Shown in pieces: positions 51,223 to 61,591 of a stretch of 64,000 nucleotides of DNA; the first letter of the stretch is position 1, and each line of letters starts with the position of its first letter. The stretch is from Chlorokybus atmophyticus (lineage: Eukaryota > Streptophyta > Chlorokybophyceae > Chlorokybales > Chlorokybaceae): contig RHPI01001737.1 of NCBI GenBank assembly GCA_009103225.1, positions 676,310-740,309 of the forward strand, written 5' to 3'. The position numbers were made by a program, and so were the translations under genes. The notes beneath the pieces were generated by a model. It made no database searches, was not told the DNA's origin, and worked only from the letters and a program-made list of their open reading frames with translations.

Positions 51223-53390
51223 CTAGCTGGGGATGACCTGTTGTTCTTCCGCAAAAGAAATGAGCTCCCGGATGGCAACTTCTCGCGCGCCAACAAGGCC
51301 GACAGATGTATCCAGCACAACCTTCAACGGCATCTCTCTTAGCACACCCGTGAACTTGGGGTTGCTTTCATTATAAAACGCCTTCAAAAGCCCTCCATTC
51401 TTGATCCTCTCTAGCAGCTTGCTGGGAATGCCTCCCGCAATGTATACGCCGCCATATGCAAGGGCAGTGACTGCAAGATTGGACGCAACCTGCTCCCAAC
51501 ATCACCCACAATTTTTAGCACATCATTGCATAAGCATCATCTTCATCAACACACGAGTCCCACACCTGACCAATGATCTCCAGGAACAAGTCCACGGCCT
51601 CAACGCACGTCTCGTCCTCCTCTGTGACAGCTAGCTTGCCAATGGCGGGGGCCTTGAGGTCCGGATTATCAACTTGGCGATTGTGGTGCTGGACTAGGAA
51701 CTTGTAAACGCGCTCCAAACCTTTGCCGCAGGCAACGTGCTCAATCTGCAACACACAATATGCAAGATGCTCAGTCAAGGGCTGAACCATTGCTCTTGCG
51801 AGTAGCTTTTTAGGCACCTCACAGAAGCCTTCTGTCTCCTCGATGTACTTCTGCAGAGCGCGCTGCAGCTTGTTTCGCGGTGCAAAATCTGCATGGCCTC
51901 CCTCACTCGACCACACCTGCACAACAAACATGCAGGCGAGAGCTCCTCAAGTGACATGCACATGCAGACTAGTACTTGAATGTAGGGTACACATATGCAT
52001 GATGCGCCACACAAAGCCACAATCGAAAACGCAACTTAGTTGCTGAAGACATCTGACATTATGTACTAGTCAATGCAAAGGTTGATGTTGGCCCTACCGT
52101 GTAGTCATTTGCGGCATTGTCCCACGTCAAAAGAGCGACCCCGAGGCCGGTGCCGGGGCCGAGGCAGACAATTGGCTTGCCCACCTGTTGGGATTGCCAA
52201 AGAAACCAATTCATGCGTGGTGAGACAAGACACTCCTGCCACTGTGACCAAAGTGTGCATGCTCTGACACCTGTTGCTGCGCGTTATTGAGGACAAATAA
52301 CTGCTCTTTGTGCACGGCGAGAACGCCATAGCCCACAGCCGCAAAGTCATTGAGCAATCGGACACGCGGGATGTCAAACTCCTTCGCTATTGCCTCCTCC
52401 TCCAACTGCCACCTGCATGCATGCATTGCACGCAAGACATTGGTATGCAGTGGTTTTGCCAAGGCGCAAACACCATGTGTTGTTGCTGACACCACACAAG
52501 TTTGCAAACAGATCAACAAGCCTACCCCAGATTTGTCATGTTGACCTTGCCGTTGATAACTGGCCCGGCAATAGCCAGACTGCAGCTCACAACTGGAAAG
52601 GCACTGTCAGCACCTCCGGCCTTCTTTGCTTCCTATCAAAATAATGTGTGCGTGTTCGCGCGCATGCGCATGTGTGCATGTGTTGGTGTGTGCTCACATG
52701 CGTGTGCACACGTGCGTGTGCTTGTGTAAGTGTGCATGTGTATCTCTGTGCGTGCTCGTGTGTGCTTACGTGCGCATGTGTATCTCTGTGCGTGTATGTG
52801 TGTGTCTCTGTGTATGCATCTTGGTGTGCAGTGGCGACCGTCAAGCCCCTCACACCTTGATGAACTTCGCGAAGGCGGCACTGAAGGTCTCATACTTAGA
52901 GGTGTCGTAGACCTTCTCGAGGAGGACGTCGGGCGTGGACGAGCGGTCCTTGAGGCTGCGTGGATTGATGGTGGCCAACGTGAAGCGTGCATTCGTGCCG
53001 CCGATGTCACCCGCCACAATCCCAACAGAGGTTTCTTTCTTCAAGTTAACCCGCCTGCTCCCTGCCGACACGGATTCCGCCGCCTTTGCCGCCTCCTGTT
53101 GGGTGGGATGGTTACAATACAGTTGTGTGTTTGCTACTTTTGACGACACACACACAAACAACAGTGCACAGCATACCGAGCGGATGTGTAGTTGGTGGCG
53201 CTTCTGCCTGGTGTTGGCATGGCGTGCGCGGGAAGCAATGCGGGCTTGCAGCGTTGCAAGTGGTGAGGGCTGCAGCAACACACGCAAACAAGCAGGCAGT
53301 TTTATGACAGATTATGTATGCATGCATGCATGCATGCACAAGGGCAGAGAGCCGTCTAGATAGTAAATTCAATCTGGCGCTTGCAAGCAT
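51223..53390 (-). CDS. GLK: Bacterial-type glucokinase with organelle presequence
   Basis: Nine minus-strand exons join in phase: 53340-53390, 53177-53269, 52856-53095, 52526-52632, 52271-52412, 52098-52184, 51818-51916, 51566-51745, 51223-51489; 421 residues. The enzyme phosphorylates glucose with ATP. Motifs of the bacterial Glk family are complete: GIVAGDIGGTNARF (ATP site), SLAIAGPVINGKVNMTNLGW, VRLLNDFAAVGYG (catalytic Asp), CLGPGTGLGVALL, SSEGGHADFAP and VYIAGGIPSKLL. The first about 50 residues (MLASARLNLLSRRLSAL...RIASRARHANTRQKR) lack acids and look like a mitochondrial or plastid targeting peptide. Introns 1-2 cut this presequence into its own exons. Intron 7 (51746-51817) is 72 bases, phase 0 and free of stops, so retention would insert 24 residues in frame. 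Land plants use hexokinases, so this gene marks an algal or protist context. It is convergent with MKP1, 3' ends 294 bases apart. Confidence 0.9.
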
Positions 53391-54688
53391 GATTGTATGC
53401 AATTGGACAGGAAGATCTACTGTTTCTTGCCAGCTGGCAAACAGTTGTGCGCATTGATGTGTTCGTACTGTTGCGGATGCGTAACTGCATTAAAACAAAA
53501 CGGCAGTTTGATCATGATGTCAATCATGGATCTGGCTGCAGCCAACTTGGCTTGCTAGCGTGTCTGTGTCACTGTCTAGCAGTGACTATTTGCAATTGAT
53601 CCATGCAACGCTGTCCGCTTTCATGCATGTATGTACTGTATTCTGATCAAGAATGCTGATGCGCAGCAGCCACACGAAGCAAGCCTCGAAAAATCAAGAG
53701 CGTGAGCTTTGAGTTGAAAGCTGGCAGAGGCAGGCAGAGGCATGATGATGAGTACGCAATGCACAACAGCCGCCACTTTTTTTGCCATTCCTCATTGCCA
53801 CCAACCACCAAACCTTAAGTGCTACCGCCTCATGTGAACCTTTCCCACTCTCGCTGCGGATCGCTCCCGACAGACCGCACCACACCACCGGTGACGCCAA
53901 CGCCGCCATTGCTCACGACGATCACAACGCCCACGTCGCCGGCAACGACAGCACTGACTGGAGAGGCTCTGAGTTGGCGTCACACTGTAACGGCCATGCT
54001 ATCCAATGACATGGCACACCAAACAAGGCTGCGCTGTCCATTAACTGAATAATGTCGACGGTCGATCAAGAAAGTAATAGATTCATTGTATGCCCAACAT
54101 CGCTGGCAGAGTATGAGAATGCAAAGGGGATTTCGTGCAGTTAAGGTCATGCACAACAATCCAGACCACAAAACAGCAGCAGACATATTCTATCTATACA
54201 AAATACGACATACCGATATATGCATAGGAACGCACACACAATGCAAAGTGCAAAGTATATTGTGCAAGCCAATTGCAAGTCGGGGGGCCCATAAGTCGCG
54301 GCCACTTGCAATCATACACCTCATGCATGATGTAAGCAACGTGCATGCCGACCTTCTCGGCTAATTGTTTTAGCAAAACACAATTGTTGCAGTGGTTCGA
54401 AGCTTACATAACCCTTTTTCTCTCATTATTCCCTGTAAAGTGGGCACCAAAATAGGCTGTTCTATCTTTATGATTAACACATTACTTTTTCTCTTAACGA
54501 AAGAATCCACACATTTAACACTCAAATAGTGCAATAAGATCCGGAGGACCATTATTGGGCCATGTTTATATTATGCTAACTCTGCAACTGAATAAAGCGC
54601 TTACGTTTGCTACTCTTGTAAAAGACAATAAAGGCTCTGATGCAAGTTCATTATTTACATGCACATACCATATATTAAATGTCCACAT

Positions 54689-54689
<1 letters not shown>

Positions 54690-54742
<53 letters not shown>

Positions 54743-54961
54743 NNNNNNNNNNNNNNNNNNNNNNNNNNNNNNNNNNNNNNNNNNNNNNNNNNNNNNNNNN
54801 NNNNNNNNNNNNNNNNNNNNNNNNNNNNNNNNNNNNNNNNNNNNNNNNNNNNNNNNNNNNNNNNNNNNNNNNNNNNNNNNNNNNNNNNNNNNNNNNNNNN
54901 NNNNNNNNNNNNNNNNNNNNNNNNNNNNNNNNNNNNNNNNNNNNNNNNNNNNNNNNNNNNN

Positions 54962-55050
<89 letters not shown>

Positions 55051-55079
55051 CGCGCGCTCGCTGTCTCTCTGTCTCTCTT
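54690..55079. repeat. (TC)n-(CG)n microsatellite with assembly gap
   Basis: A (TC)n run from 54690 to 54742, 219 N (54743-54961), then (TC)n to about 55034, an alternating CG run to about 55057 and imperfect CT units to 55079. The gap is evidently an unresolved TC array. Alternating CG tracts can adopt Z-DNA. Confidence 0.95.
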
Positions 55080-56341
55080 CTTACTTTATTCATTAAGCAT
55101 TCCGCAAGCAAAGCAATCAGGTTGTCTTAATCCACAAGCATCTTACATTGTCATCACCACAGCTTCCTTAAACAACTTGTATAAGAATATCGAGATGTTA
55201 TATAACAATTCATATTGCTGTGTCCACGATAGCAACCCACAAGCGATTACCCCCTTACGACTTTACACGTACTCTTGACATTGGTTTCGTGAGCTGATGA
55301 AGAGATGGCACTTTGAATGCTAGGCTAAGATGTAAAATGCTGCTCACCCTCTGATAGGCGTAGTATCTAGCTGCGCACCGCATGTGTGCATGACAGGATG
55401 GCAAGTGCTACATTATAAGCTGCAACTGCAATATATACAAACTGCAAGCATCAACGGAGTAGACAAGCTGCTTTTAGCTTTATTTGTTATAGCAACCTAG
55501 CACTTTGATGTATATTAGCTCAGCTGCCGGAGCCTTCAAAAGTTTTTAATTTGGGAGCTTCTCGTAAAAGCTGTAGCTCACATATTTTGCAGGCATGTGC
55601 CACCATGTGACATAAGCTGGTACATGTTGCAAAAACTAATTTCAAGTAGTTGCGATAGAGCAAGCGCACGTTAAAAAGTTGTGACTCACAATTTGTGAGA
55701 GCGACATGTATGGATCACGATCTGAGGCGAAGCACCATTGCAAGCGCCTATCAAAAGCTTGAAACATACATGCATTTATTGTTCACCCACAAACGACCAT
55801 GTGCTCTATCCCCCACAAGCGAGCCCGCGCCCTCAAGCCTCCCATAATAATGTAACAATAGGGGTTCTGCCCACTAAGCTATGCAAAAGTTGCTGCCATG
55901 AGTGAGGCCTATAAATTATTTAAATTACGTTACGTTGAGGCACGGCATGTCGGTTATGCTTTTATTAATCATGTCACTAACGTGACGTGATTACCACGAT
56001 ATACATCAATAGATTTATAATATATTGCGCCACAACAAGCATTGAATTGCGTTGATGTTGGTGCCTCGAGAAGCTCATTGATGCAAAGGTCTCCTATAGC
56101 ACGATTAACTGTAATACTTGCGTCAATGGCACATGATGCCATGATGGGGCGGAAATAACCAACCGGCTCACCGTAACCATAATTCAGCGGTGTTGTTGTA
56201 GACTAAATATGAGAGCCACAACGAGCTTGCATGGCCCACACACTGTGTCTGTTTTGCCCGAAAAAAGCATAGGCTCATAGGTATGACAAAGAGGGTTCCG
56301 ATCAACAATCTACGGTTGGTAAAGTCACTGCTATGAGTGAC

Positions 56342-56417
56342 GCCTGATACAATATAACCAAATCCAGGCCTGATACAATATAACCAAATCCAGGCCTGAT
56401 ACAATATAACCAAATCC
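56342..56417. repeat. 26-base tandem repeat, three copies
   Basis: Three adjacent, nearly identical copies of a 26-base unit starting GCCTGATACAATATAACC at 56342, 56368 and 56394 (the last slightly shortened). Confidence 0.9.
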
Positions 56418-56479
56418 ACAATCCTCCCTAACATAATTGTCAAGTTCCCTTTCATCCTTTTGATCAATCGTAAAAGCGG

Positions 56480-56575
56480 CGTGGGCTCTGTCCCTATTGG
56501 GATTTGAGCTCACCACCTCAAGCTCCCAATCCAATGTAATTGAAAAGGTTCCAACCACTAATGTATGGCAGCAAA
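56480..56575 (-). mobile_element. SINE-like, tRNA-derived fragment
   Basis: On the minus strand, TTAGTGGTTGGAACC is followed about 35 bases later by GGTGGTGAGCTCAAATCCC. These resemble the A box (TRGYNNAGTGG-like) and B box (GTTCRANNCC-like) of tRNA-derived SINEs in plants. No poly-A or poly-T tail or target duplication was identified, so it may be a 5' fragment. The 26-base tandem repeat lies just downstream on that strand. Confidence 0.35.
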
Positions 56576-57485
56576 AGTCGCTGCCTTAAGGAAGGACTGA
56601 ACATCGTAAGCACCAACATTACGATTCATACCAATCCGTGAAAATGAACCTTGCAAACTTTAGACCGAAAATGTGATATTGCTAGAGGTGACATCCAAAT
56701 GCAATGTGCAAGACACTTAGCAGGGCTTACATGAAAAGAAGTGTAAGGTGACCCATGTGCGGATGTTAAGCTTTGAAACCTGTATATACGGACTCCGATT
56801 CAGTACTTATTTTGCTAAAGATGGTTACCCAGTGGCGGTAGACTGATATATGATGTTCATGAGTAAACGCAAAGGCAGCCCATGAGAAACCCGCTTGCAT
56901 GGCAAAGCTTGTCTTTGAGTTGACATGTACTCGTGCTCGTGTGTAGTCAGTAACCGATAAATGCAACTTGCATTCATGCATGCATGTATTGGATGTACAA
57001 GGCCCAACCGTCCGTTCGGCCTTACACATTGAGCTTAAGGTGATTTGCGGCACATCTTTAAGCTACTATGCGTTGGAGAGGACCCGTTGTCGTCGCAAAT
57101 CGTGCCGGTTAACTGCTCGTAAATGCTGATGTTCAGCAATGACACATATATTACGTACAATCTACGACCTGCCTAAATATCACAAGTTGCTCAGATTTTA
57201 AGCATAAGTTCTGTTGTAATAAGGATTCAGCGACTCGTTGCTAATCGGCTAAACGGATGGATTGTCATATGTTAACACCGTTAGGTCTTAATGATGGCAA
57301 CTACGGTTGCAGGCGCTTTTGCCCACAAATAGCAAACAATCATAAACGAAACACTCAACGGCGACGGCGGCAGCGCCATGGCTACCAATTTTTCGTCAGC
57401 CCAGTGCCTGAGAGCCGAAGCGCTAGCGAACGCTGTTTTAAGTGGGCGTCAGATATGTGACGGCTGAGCAACATGCGAAAATTGC

Positions 57486-57722
57486 TTTGGGTCGAGGGGA
57501 GTCGAGGGTCACACTGTCTCGGGCCGCTACAGGAATAGACATGCTTGCTAGCCCTGTCGCTGCAACATGTTACAACATGTAGCAAAAGTATAAGATAACC
57601 CAGCTCGTATGACGAGGAATGCTTGGTGGAGCTGCTCCGCTATGGCTGAGTCACACGGACATGTGGAGGCGGTGTTCTCCTTAATGTACATGATGTGCAG
57701 TAGGACACACAATCAACAAGCC
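57486..57722. repeat. Direct repeat, copy 1 (about 235 bases)
   Basis: Matches 58322-58552 at roughly 90% by eye, in the same orientation, about 830 bases apart. Shared landmarks are GTCGAGGGGAGTCGAGG, GGGCCGCTACAGGAAT, CATGCTTGCTAGCCC, GAGCTGCTCCGCT and CACACGGACATGTGGAGGCGG. It could be LTR remnants or another dispersed repeat; no clear TG...CA ends were found. Confidence 0.75.
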
Positions 57723-58321
57723 ACTACTATAGGTAGTGCTGTTTACACAGTTCCTTACATGAGCGGAAAATTTGTTACACTATCAAGTGAGGTGAATGAG
57801 CAAGCAACACGTGGATACTATGCCCTGACTGATGCCAACAAACACACTGCAACCAGGCACCAAGCTCACAGCAATGACAAGCACGATGCACACACGAGCA
57901 TGCACAGGCTCTCACACAGTGAGGGGGTTCTTGGTAACCGGGATGGCGTGTTCGTAGTTCAAGTCGTTTCACAAGCTCTTAGCTTTTTCACTCACAGTGT
58001 TACCAGCTGATCCGGTGAACACTATAACTACTTATACAAGTCAAATCATGACTGTTCAGAACATAAGATAACCGTCATATCGAGGCTAATTCCACAGCAA
58101 TTGTCACTCGATATAGAAGACAACTTATCACCGAACTCACAACTGAGCAGCTACGCGCGGTGCCTATGTAGGCTATGATCGTGAGCTACTCGGAAGTCAT
58201 GACCTAGCTATTGGTCCGTGACGCGCGCGCGCTGGTATGCTGATAGGCCGGGCGATGGTTTTGATGTAGCCATGCTCGATGAAGGCCGGTATGCATGGGC
58301 AGCAGGCACGACAGCTGTCGG

Positions 58322-58552
58322 GTCGAGGGGAGTCGAGGGGAGTCGAGTCCCGGGCCGCTACAGGAATTGACATGCTTGCTAGCCCCGTCGCTGCAACATG
58401 TTATAACATGTAGCAAAAGTAAGAGATAACTCAGCTCGTATGACGAGGAGTGCTTAGTGGAGCTGCTCCGCTGTCGCTGAGTCACACGGACATGTGGAGG
58501 CGGTTGATTTCCTTAGTGTACATGCTGTGCTGTATGACACACAGTCAACAAG
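58322..58552. repeat. Direct repeat, copy 2
   Basis: Second copy of the unit at 57486-57722. The GAGTCGAGGG motif is expanded here. The match runs right up to the C homopolymer, which cuts it off. Confidence 0.75.
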
Positions 58553-58649
<97 letters not shown>

Positions 58650-58650
58650 N
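58553..58650. repeat. 97-base C homopolymer plus one N
   Basis: An uninterrupted run of 97 C followed by a single N. It abruptly truncates both the direct repeat on its left and the PHD-finger coding sequence on its right. The abruptness and the N suggest an assembly join or read artefact rather than real sequence. Confidence 0.9.
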
Positions 58651-58816
58651 TCCTCCATGGGTATTGCGTCTAATGGGGGCTCCAGGCAATAGCAATGCAG
58701 GCCCTTATTGCAGCCGTCGCAGAGCATCATGAGTGCGTCATCGCCGGCACTGCCGCAGCGTTCACAGCGTGTGCTGCGGGCGGGGCGAGGGTGCTGGATG
58801 CGCGTGAAGCCTGCTA
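58651..58816 (-). pseudogene. PHD finger at the end of the retrotransposon polyprotein
   Basis: After IQHPRPARST the sequence CERCGSAGDDALMMLCDGC then NKGLHCYCLEPPLDAIPME has six of the eight PHD zinc ligands: CxxC, CxxC, and H followed by C at +3. The final CxxC would follow, but the C homopolymer at 58553-58650 cuts the sequence off. PHD fingers read histone H3 tails, commonly methylated or unmodified Lys4. Its position directly after integrase corresponds to the chromodomain of chromoviruses, which targets integration to marked chromatin. The join to the integrase frame is clear once the TRIM is set aside. A captured host exon is the alternative. Confidence 0.75.
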
Positions 58817-59344
58817 TGTAACGGGAAGGCACATTAAAATTACCACAAATCGACCATAAAAGCACCAAGTCTTTTGTGGTCGAGTGGGCTGTGACATTGG
58901 TCATCGGAGCTTGAGACCCGGGTTCGATTCCTGCCTTGCACACGAATTCCGCTGTCGTTGTTTCTCGATCCAATAATCGTAAATGGTCACTTTATGAGTG
59001 CCATCATCGATGGGTCGCGACTTGCCTAATGGCAGTCGCGCCGAACTGACCAGTTCAGTCGGCGCGGCAGGGCGCGACCTGCCTATCGCGGCGACGCGAC
59101 CTGTGGGGCCGGCAGCGGAGCGCTATGCGCGCGCTGACCGGTATGGGCCTAAATTAGCCGGTCCTTGGATGTGGGGCCGGTGACCGACCCTAACAAACCC
59201 CTTGGGTAATTCCCCAGCTGACCGCGCAGCTGCCGAGGACGTCAGCGTTCTTAAGTGGAGGGGAATGTAACGGGAAGGTACATTAAATTACCACAAATCG
59301 ACCATAAAAGCACCAAGTCTTTTGTGGTCGAGTGGGCTGTGACA
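58817..59344 (+). mobile_element. TRIM (miniature LTR retrotransposon), 528 bp
   Basis: Terminal direct repeats at 58817-58896 (80 bp) and 59266-59344 (79 bp) begin TGTAACGGGAAGG and end GGGCTGTGACA. They differ by one substitution and one base in an A run. Perfect 5-base target duplications TGCTA flank the element (58812-58816 and 59345-59349). One base after the left repeat a TGG-starting segment (TGGTCATCGGAGC, 58898 on) is in the primer-binding-site position, and a purine tract AAGTGGAGGGGAA (59253-59265) precedes the right repeat. The roughly 370-bp interior has no open frame and is GC rich. The ends, duplications and purine tract define a TRIM in plus orientation, which must be mobilised by another element's proteins. 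A B-box-like GGTTCGATTCC in the interior might suggest a SINE instead, but the LTR structure is decisive. Confidence 0.9.
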
Positions 59345-59349
59345 TGCTA

Positions 59350-60850
59350 TGTAAGGAAGGTGACATGGCACGCAGTTCACCATGTTGTCTTTCAACCTTT
59401 TGCCATTCTGACCAAGTGGCTGCCATGCGATAGGCAAAGTCCCCTGTTTGAAACCACTGTTGGCGCTCCTTGTAGAAGCCGCTCCGCACGCGCTCGTAGC
59501 GCAGAATGTCGTGGTGCTGTGCGATGCGCAGGTTGAAGGCCATCGGGACGGTGTGCTCAAACAGCGTGGCGCGTGTGGTAATGTCGTAATGCATCCAGTC
59601 GGCATCGTCGAGGTTGTTCACCACACGGTCTATTTCCTGCTGTGCACGAAAGGGAAGCAATGGCGGACACCCGAACAGCAGGTAGTATGGCTTGTACTCA
59701 TGTAGAGCCGCCTGCTTTGACAATCGGTATCCAAGAGCCATCCACGGAAGGTGGTCGTCCCATGTGTTCTTCTCATACTCCAGCACGTACTTGCGGAGTG
59801 CCTTCTTGATGGTCTGTATTGTCCGCTCGGCGAGACCGTCGGCTTGAGGGTCGTCACGCGAAGTGCGGCGATAATCGATGTAGCATCTGTCCAATAGGGT
59901 GTCAAACTCCCCTATGAACTCAGTTCCCTGGTCGGTGATGACCTCAGCGCAGCTGCCGAACCGGCTGAGGACATGGGAGAGGAAGGCTTGAGACACCCCC
60001 CTGCTGCTCTTGTCGGGTAGTGGCACCAGCTCCACCCATTTAGAGAAGTGCTCGACTATGACCAGGATGTAGCGGTTGCCACGTGCCGAGGGTGCCAAGT
60101 CTCCCATGTTTACATACACACGTGCAGGTGACACGCCAACAACATCAACACAAGAGCATGACTGCTACTGCCATTAATGTCATACAAGTCCAAGGGTTTT
60201 ATACCCCGCCAGTTTTTATACACGTCTACATTTGCAAGCACCGCGTGTACAATACTCAGCCTTTCAACGCGCTCTATGTTTTGCTGTTCAGCTCACGACT
60301 AGAGCTTTTCAACAAGCTAAGCCACGCCTGCTAAGCTTATGTAGCCACAAAGCTACGCGGTTTCTCCCGACGCTCTACTCAGCATCTGGTCCGGAATCCG
60401 TCCTGGCTCGACCGTCTTGCTAAGTCCGGAGTCGAAGTGCTCAACCCATACCTTCAACTCTCGACTCCTGTGTGGAGGGCAAGCTGATCGGATACAAGCA
60501 TCACTCATGTGATACCTTCAACATCCCAAGATGTCGAGTCCCCAGCGATAGAACAGACCGGAGAGGGGGCAAGGTGGCGCTGCGTGTACTGAGGCTGGCG
60601 CGTACCATGTCACACTATTGGCAGCGACTGATGAACCCCTGCACCTGTTTTTACAGCCCATACCACCAATATTGCGCCCTTGCCAGGCTGACGGTGCGCT
60701 CGACACCAAAGTGTCCAAGCTTAGTGTGGAGGGCAGCGATGATGCCCTCGCATGTGGTTGGTGTCGGCACCTCCTTGTCCTTGTCATGGATGCGGCGGTA
60801 CACTTTGTCATCCGCCCATCGAAAGTGGCAGGTGCGTTGACTGACACGAT
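59350..60850 (-). pseudogene. Ty3/gypsy integrase, split by a solo LTR
   Basis: The N-terminal zinc module is recognisable (ALHTKLGHFGVERT...QYWWYGL near 60660-60760), but its CxxC half is degraded. The catalytic core starts at YRWGLDILG (first Asp), is interrupted by the solo LTR at 60107-60523, and resumes with DLAPSARGNRYILVIVEHFSKW. ITDQGTEF (second Asp) and DDPQADGLAERT (Glu) follow, about 35 residues apart. The C-terminal part (QQWFQTGDFAYRM) is followed by a frame change and a piece reading NCVPCHLPYI. Without the TRIM at 58817-59344, this would run straight into the PHD finger. Confidence 0.92.
60107..60523 (-). mobile_element. Solo LTR inserted in integrase (417 bp)
   Basis: The insert begins TGTTTACATACAC and ends CCTTCAACA on the plus strand (TG...CA ends). 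It is flanked by perfect 5-base duplications TCCCA at 60102-60106 and 60524-60528. Removing it and one duplication restores the continuity of the integrase core. On the minus strand two TATAAAA-like boxes lie near 60195-60220, suggesting that strand is the transcribed one. It contains no coding sequence. The parent family (copia or gypsy) cannot be told. Confidence 0.88.
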
Positions 60851-60904
60851 CTTTCTCTCGTGCACTCATGTTAGAAGGAAGCTGGCCACTTTAAAGGAAG
60901 GAGA

Positions 60905-61565
60905 ATGATGGCTTGTCCAGCCATATGTTCTGCCTGGTGGGTGCCAGCTCGGTGTCGTCGACTTCAATGTCGACCGCGTGGACGTCCCTTAGGGGTGTGA
61001 TCACTGTGGGGTCGGCAGACTCAAAGGCAGGAATCTCCTCTATTGTTGAGGTGGTGTTGATCTGGCGCCCTGACCGTAGCGCGGCAACAGCAAACATGGC
61101 CGCCACGGTGGGAGCTGTTGCTGCGGGGCCGAGCTCGTGCCGAGCTCCGGTTGCATCGTTGGTACTGCGGGGAGGGTTGCGACTGAGACCATCAATGTCG
61201 TGATTGGTGAGGCCGGCGCGGTGGTCGATCTCGAAGTCATACTCCTGCAGCAATAGGGCCCAGCGAGCAAGTTTCCCTGTCAAATGTTGGTTGGTCATCA
61301 ACCACTCAAATGGCTGATAATCGGTGATCAGCTGAAATTGTTTATAAAAGAGGACAGGTCTGAAGAAGGAGATAGCCCATACTGCAGCGAGGCACTCCCC
61401 CTCGTAGCTGCTGTGGTTGGCCTCAGCGCTGTTGTTGCTTCGGCTGGCGTACGACACCACCCGCTCCTTCTTGTTCTCATCGTGCTGTACCAGCACAGTC
61501 CCCATCTCAAGCTTGCTCCAGTCGGTGTGGAGGATGAAGAGCTTGTTGTAGTCAGGACGTTACAA
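60905..61565 (-). pseudogene. Retrotransposon RNase H and linker
   Basis: LFILHTDWSKLEMGTVL opens the RNase H fold (first catalytic Asp), followed by SYASRSNNSAEANHSSYEGECLAAVWA (catalytic Glu), LITDYQPFEWLMTN (catalytic Asp) and RWALLLQEYDFEIDHRAGLTNHDIDGLSR, the standard Ty3/gypsy ending. A less conserved Ala/Thr/Pro-rich linker of about 90 residues leads to the integrase zinc region. A frameshift separates it from the RT block near 61560. Confidence 0.92.
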
Positions 61566-61591
61566 GATGAGATCGGTGGTGAGCCTGCCCT

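Larger units (their letters stand above)
53391..57470. other. Gene-poor region with repeats and a gap
   Basis: No host gene recognised. It contains the TC/CG microsatellite with an N gap (54690-55079), an A+T-rich stretch (55080-56160), a 26-base tandem repeat (56342-56417) and a SINE-like piece (56480-56575). Open frames crossing the N gap are artefacts of Ser/Leu or Arg/Glu readings of TC repeats. Confidence 0.5.

Noticed and set aside
54555-55278. Open frames of 145-199 codons across the N gap
   Set aside because: Artefacts of (TC)n read as Ser-Leu or Arg-Glu and of N codons.
58874-58945. tRNA gene suggested by TGGTCGAGTGG and GGGTTCGATTCC
   Set aside because: No acceptor or anticodon pairing. 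The first motif is in the TRIM's LTR (repeated at 59325) and the second in its interior, so the spacing is incidental.
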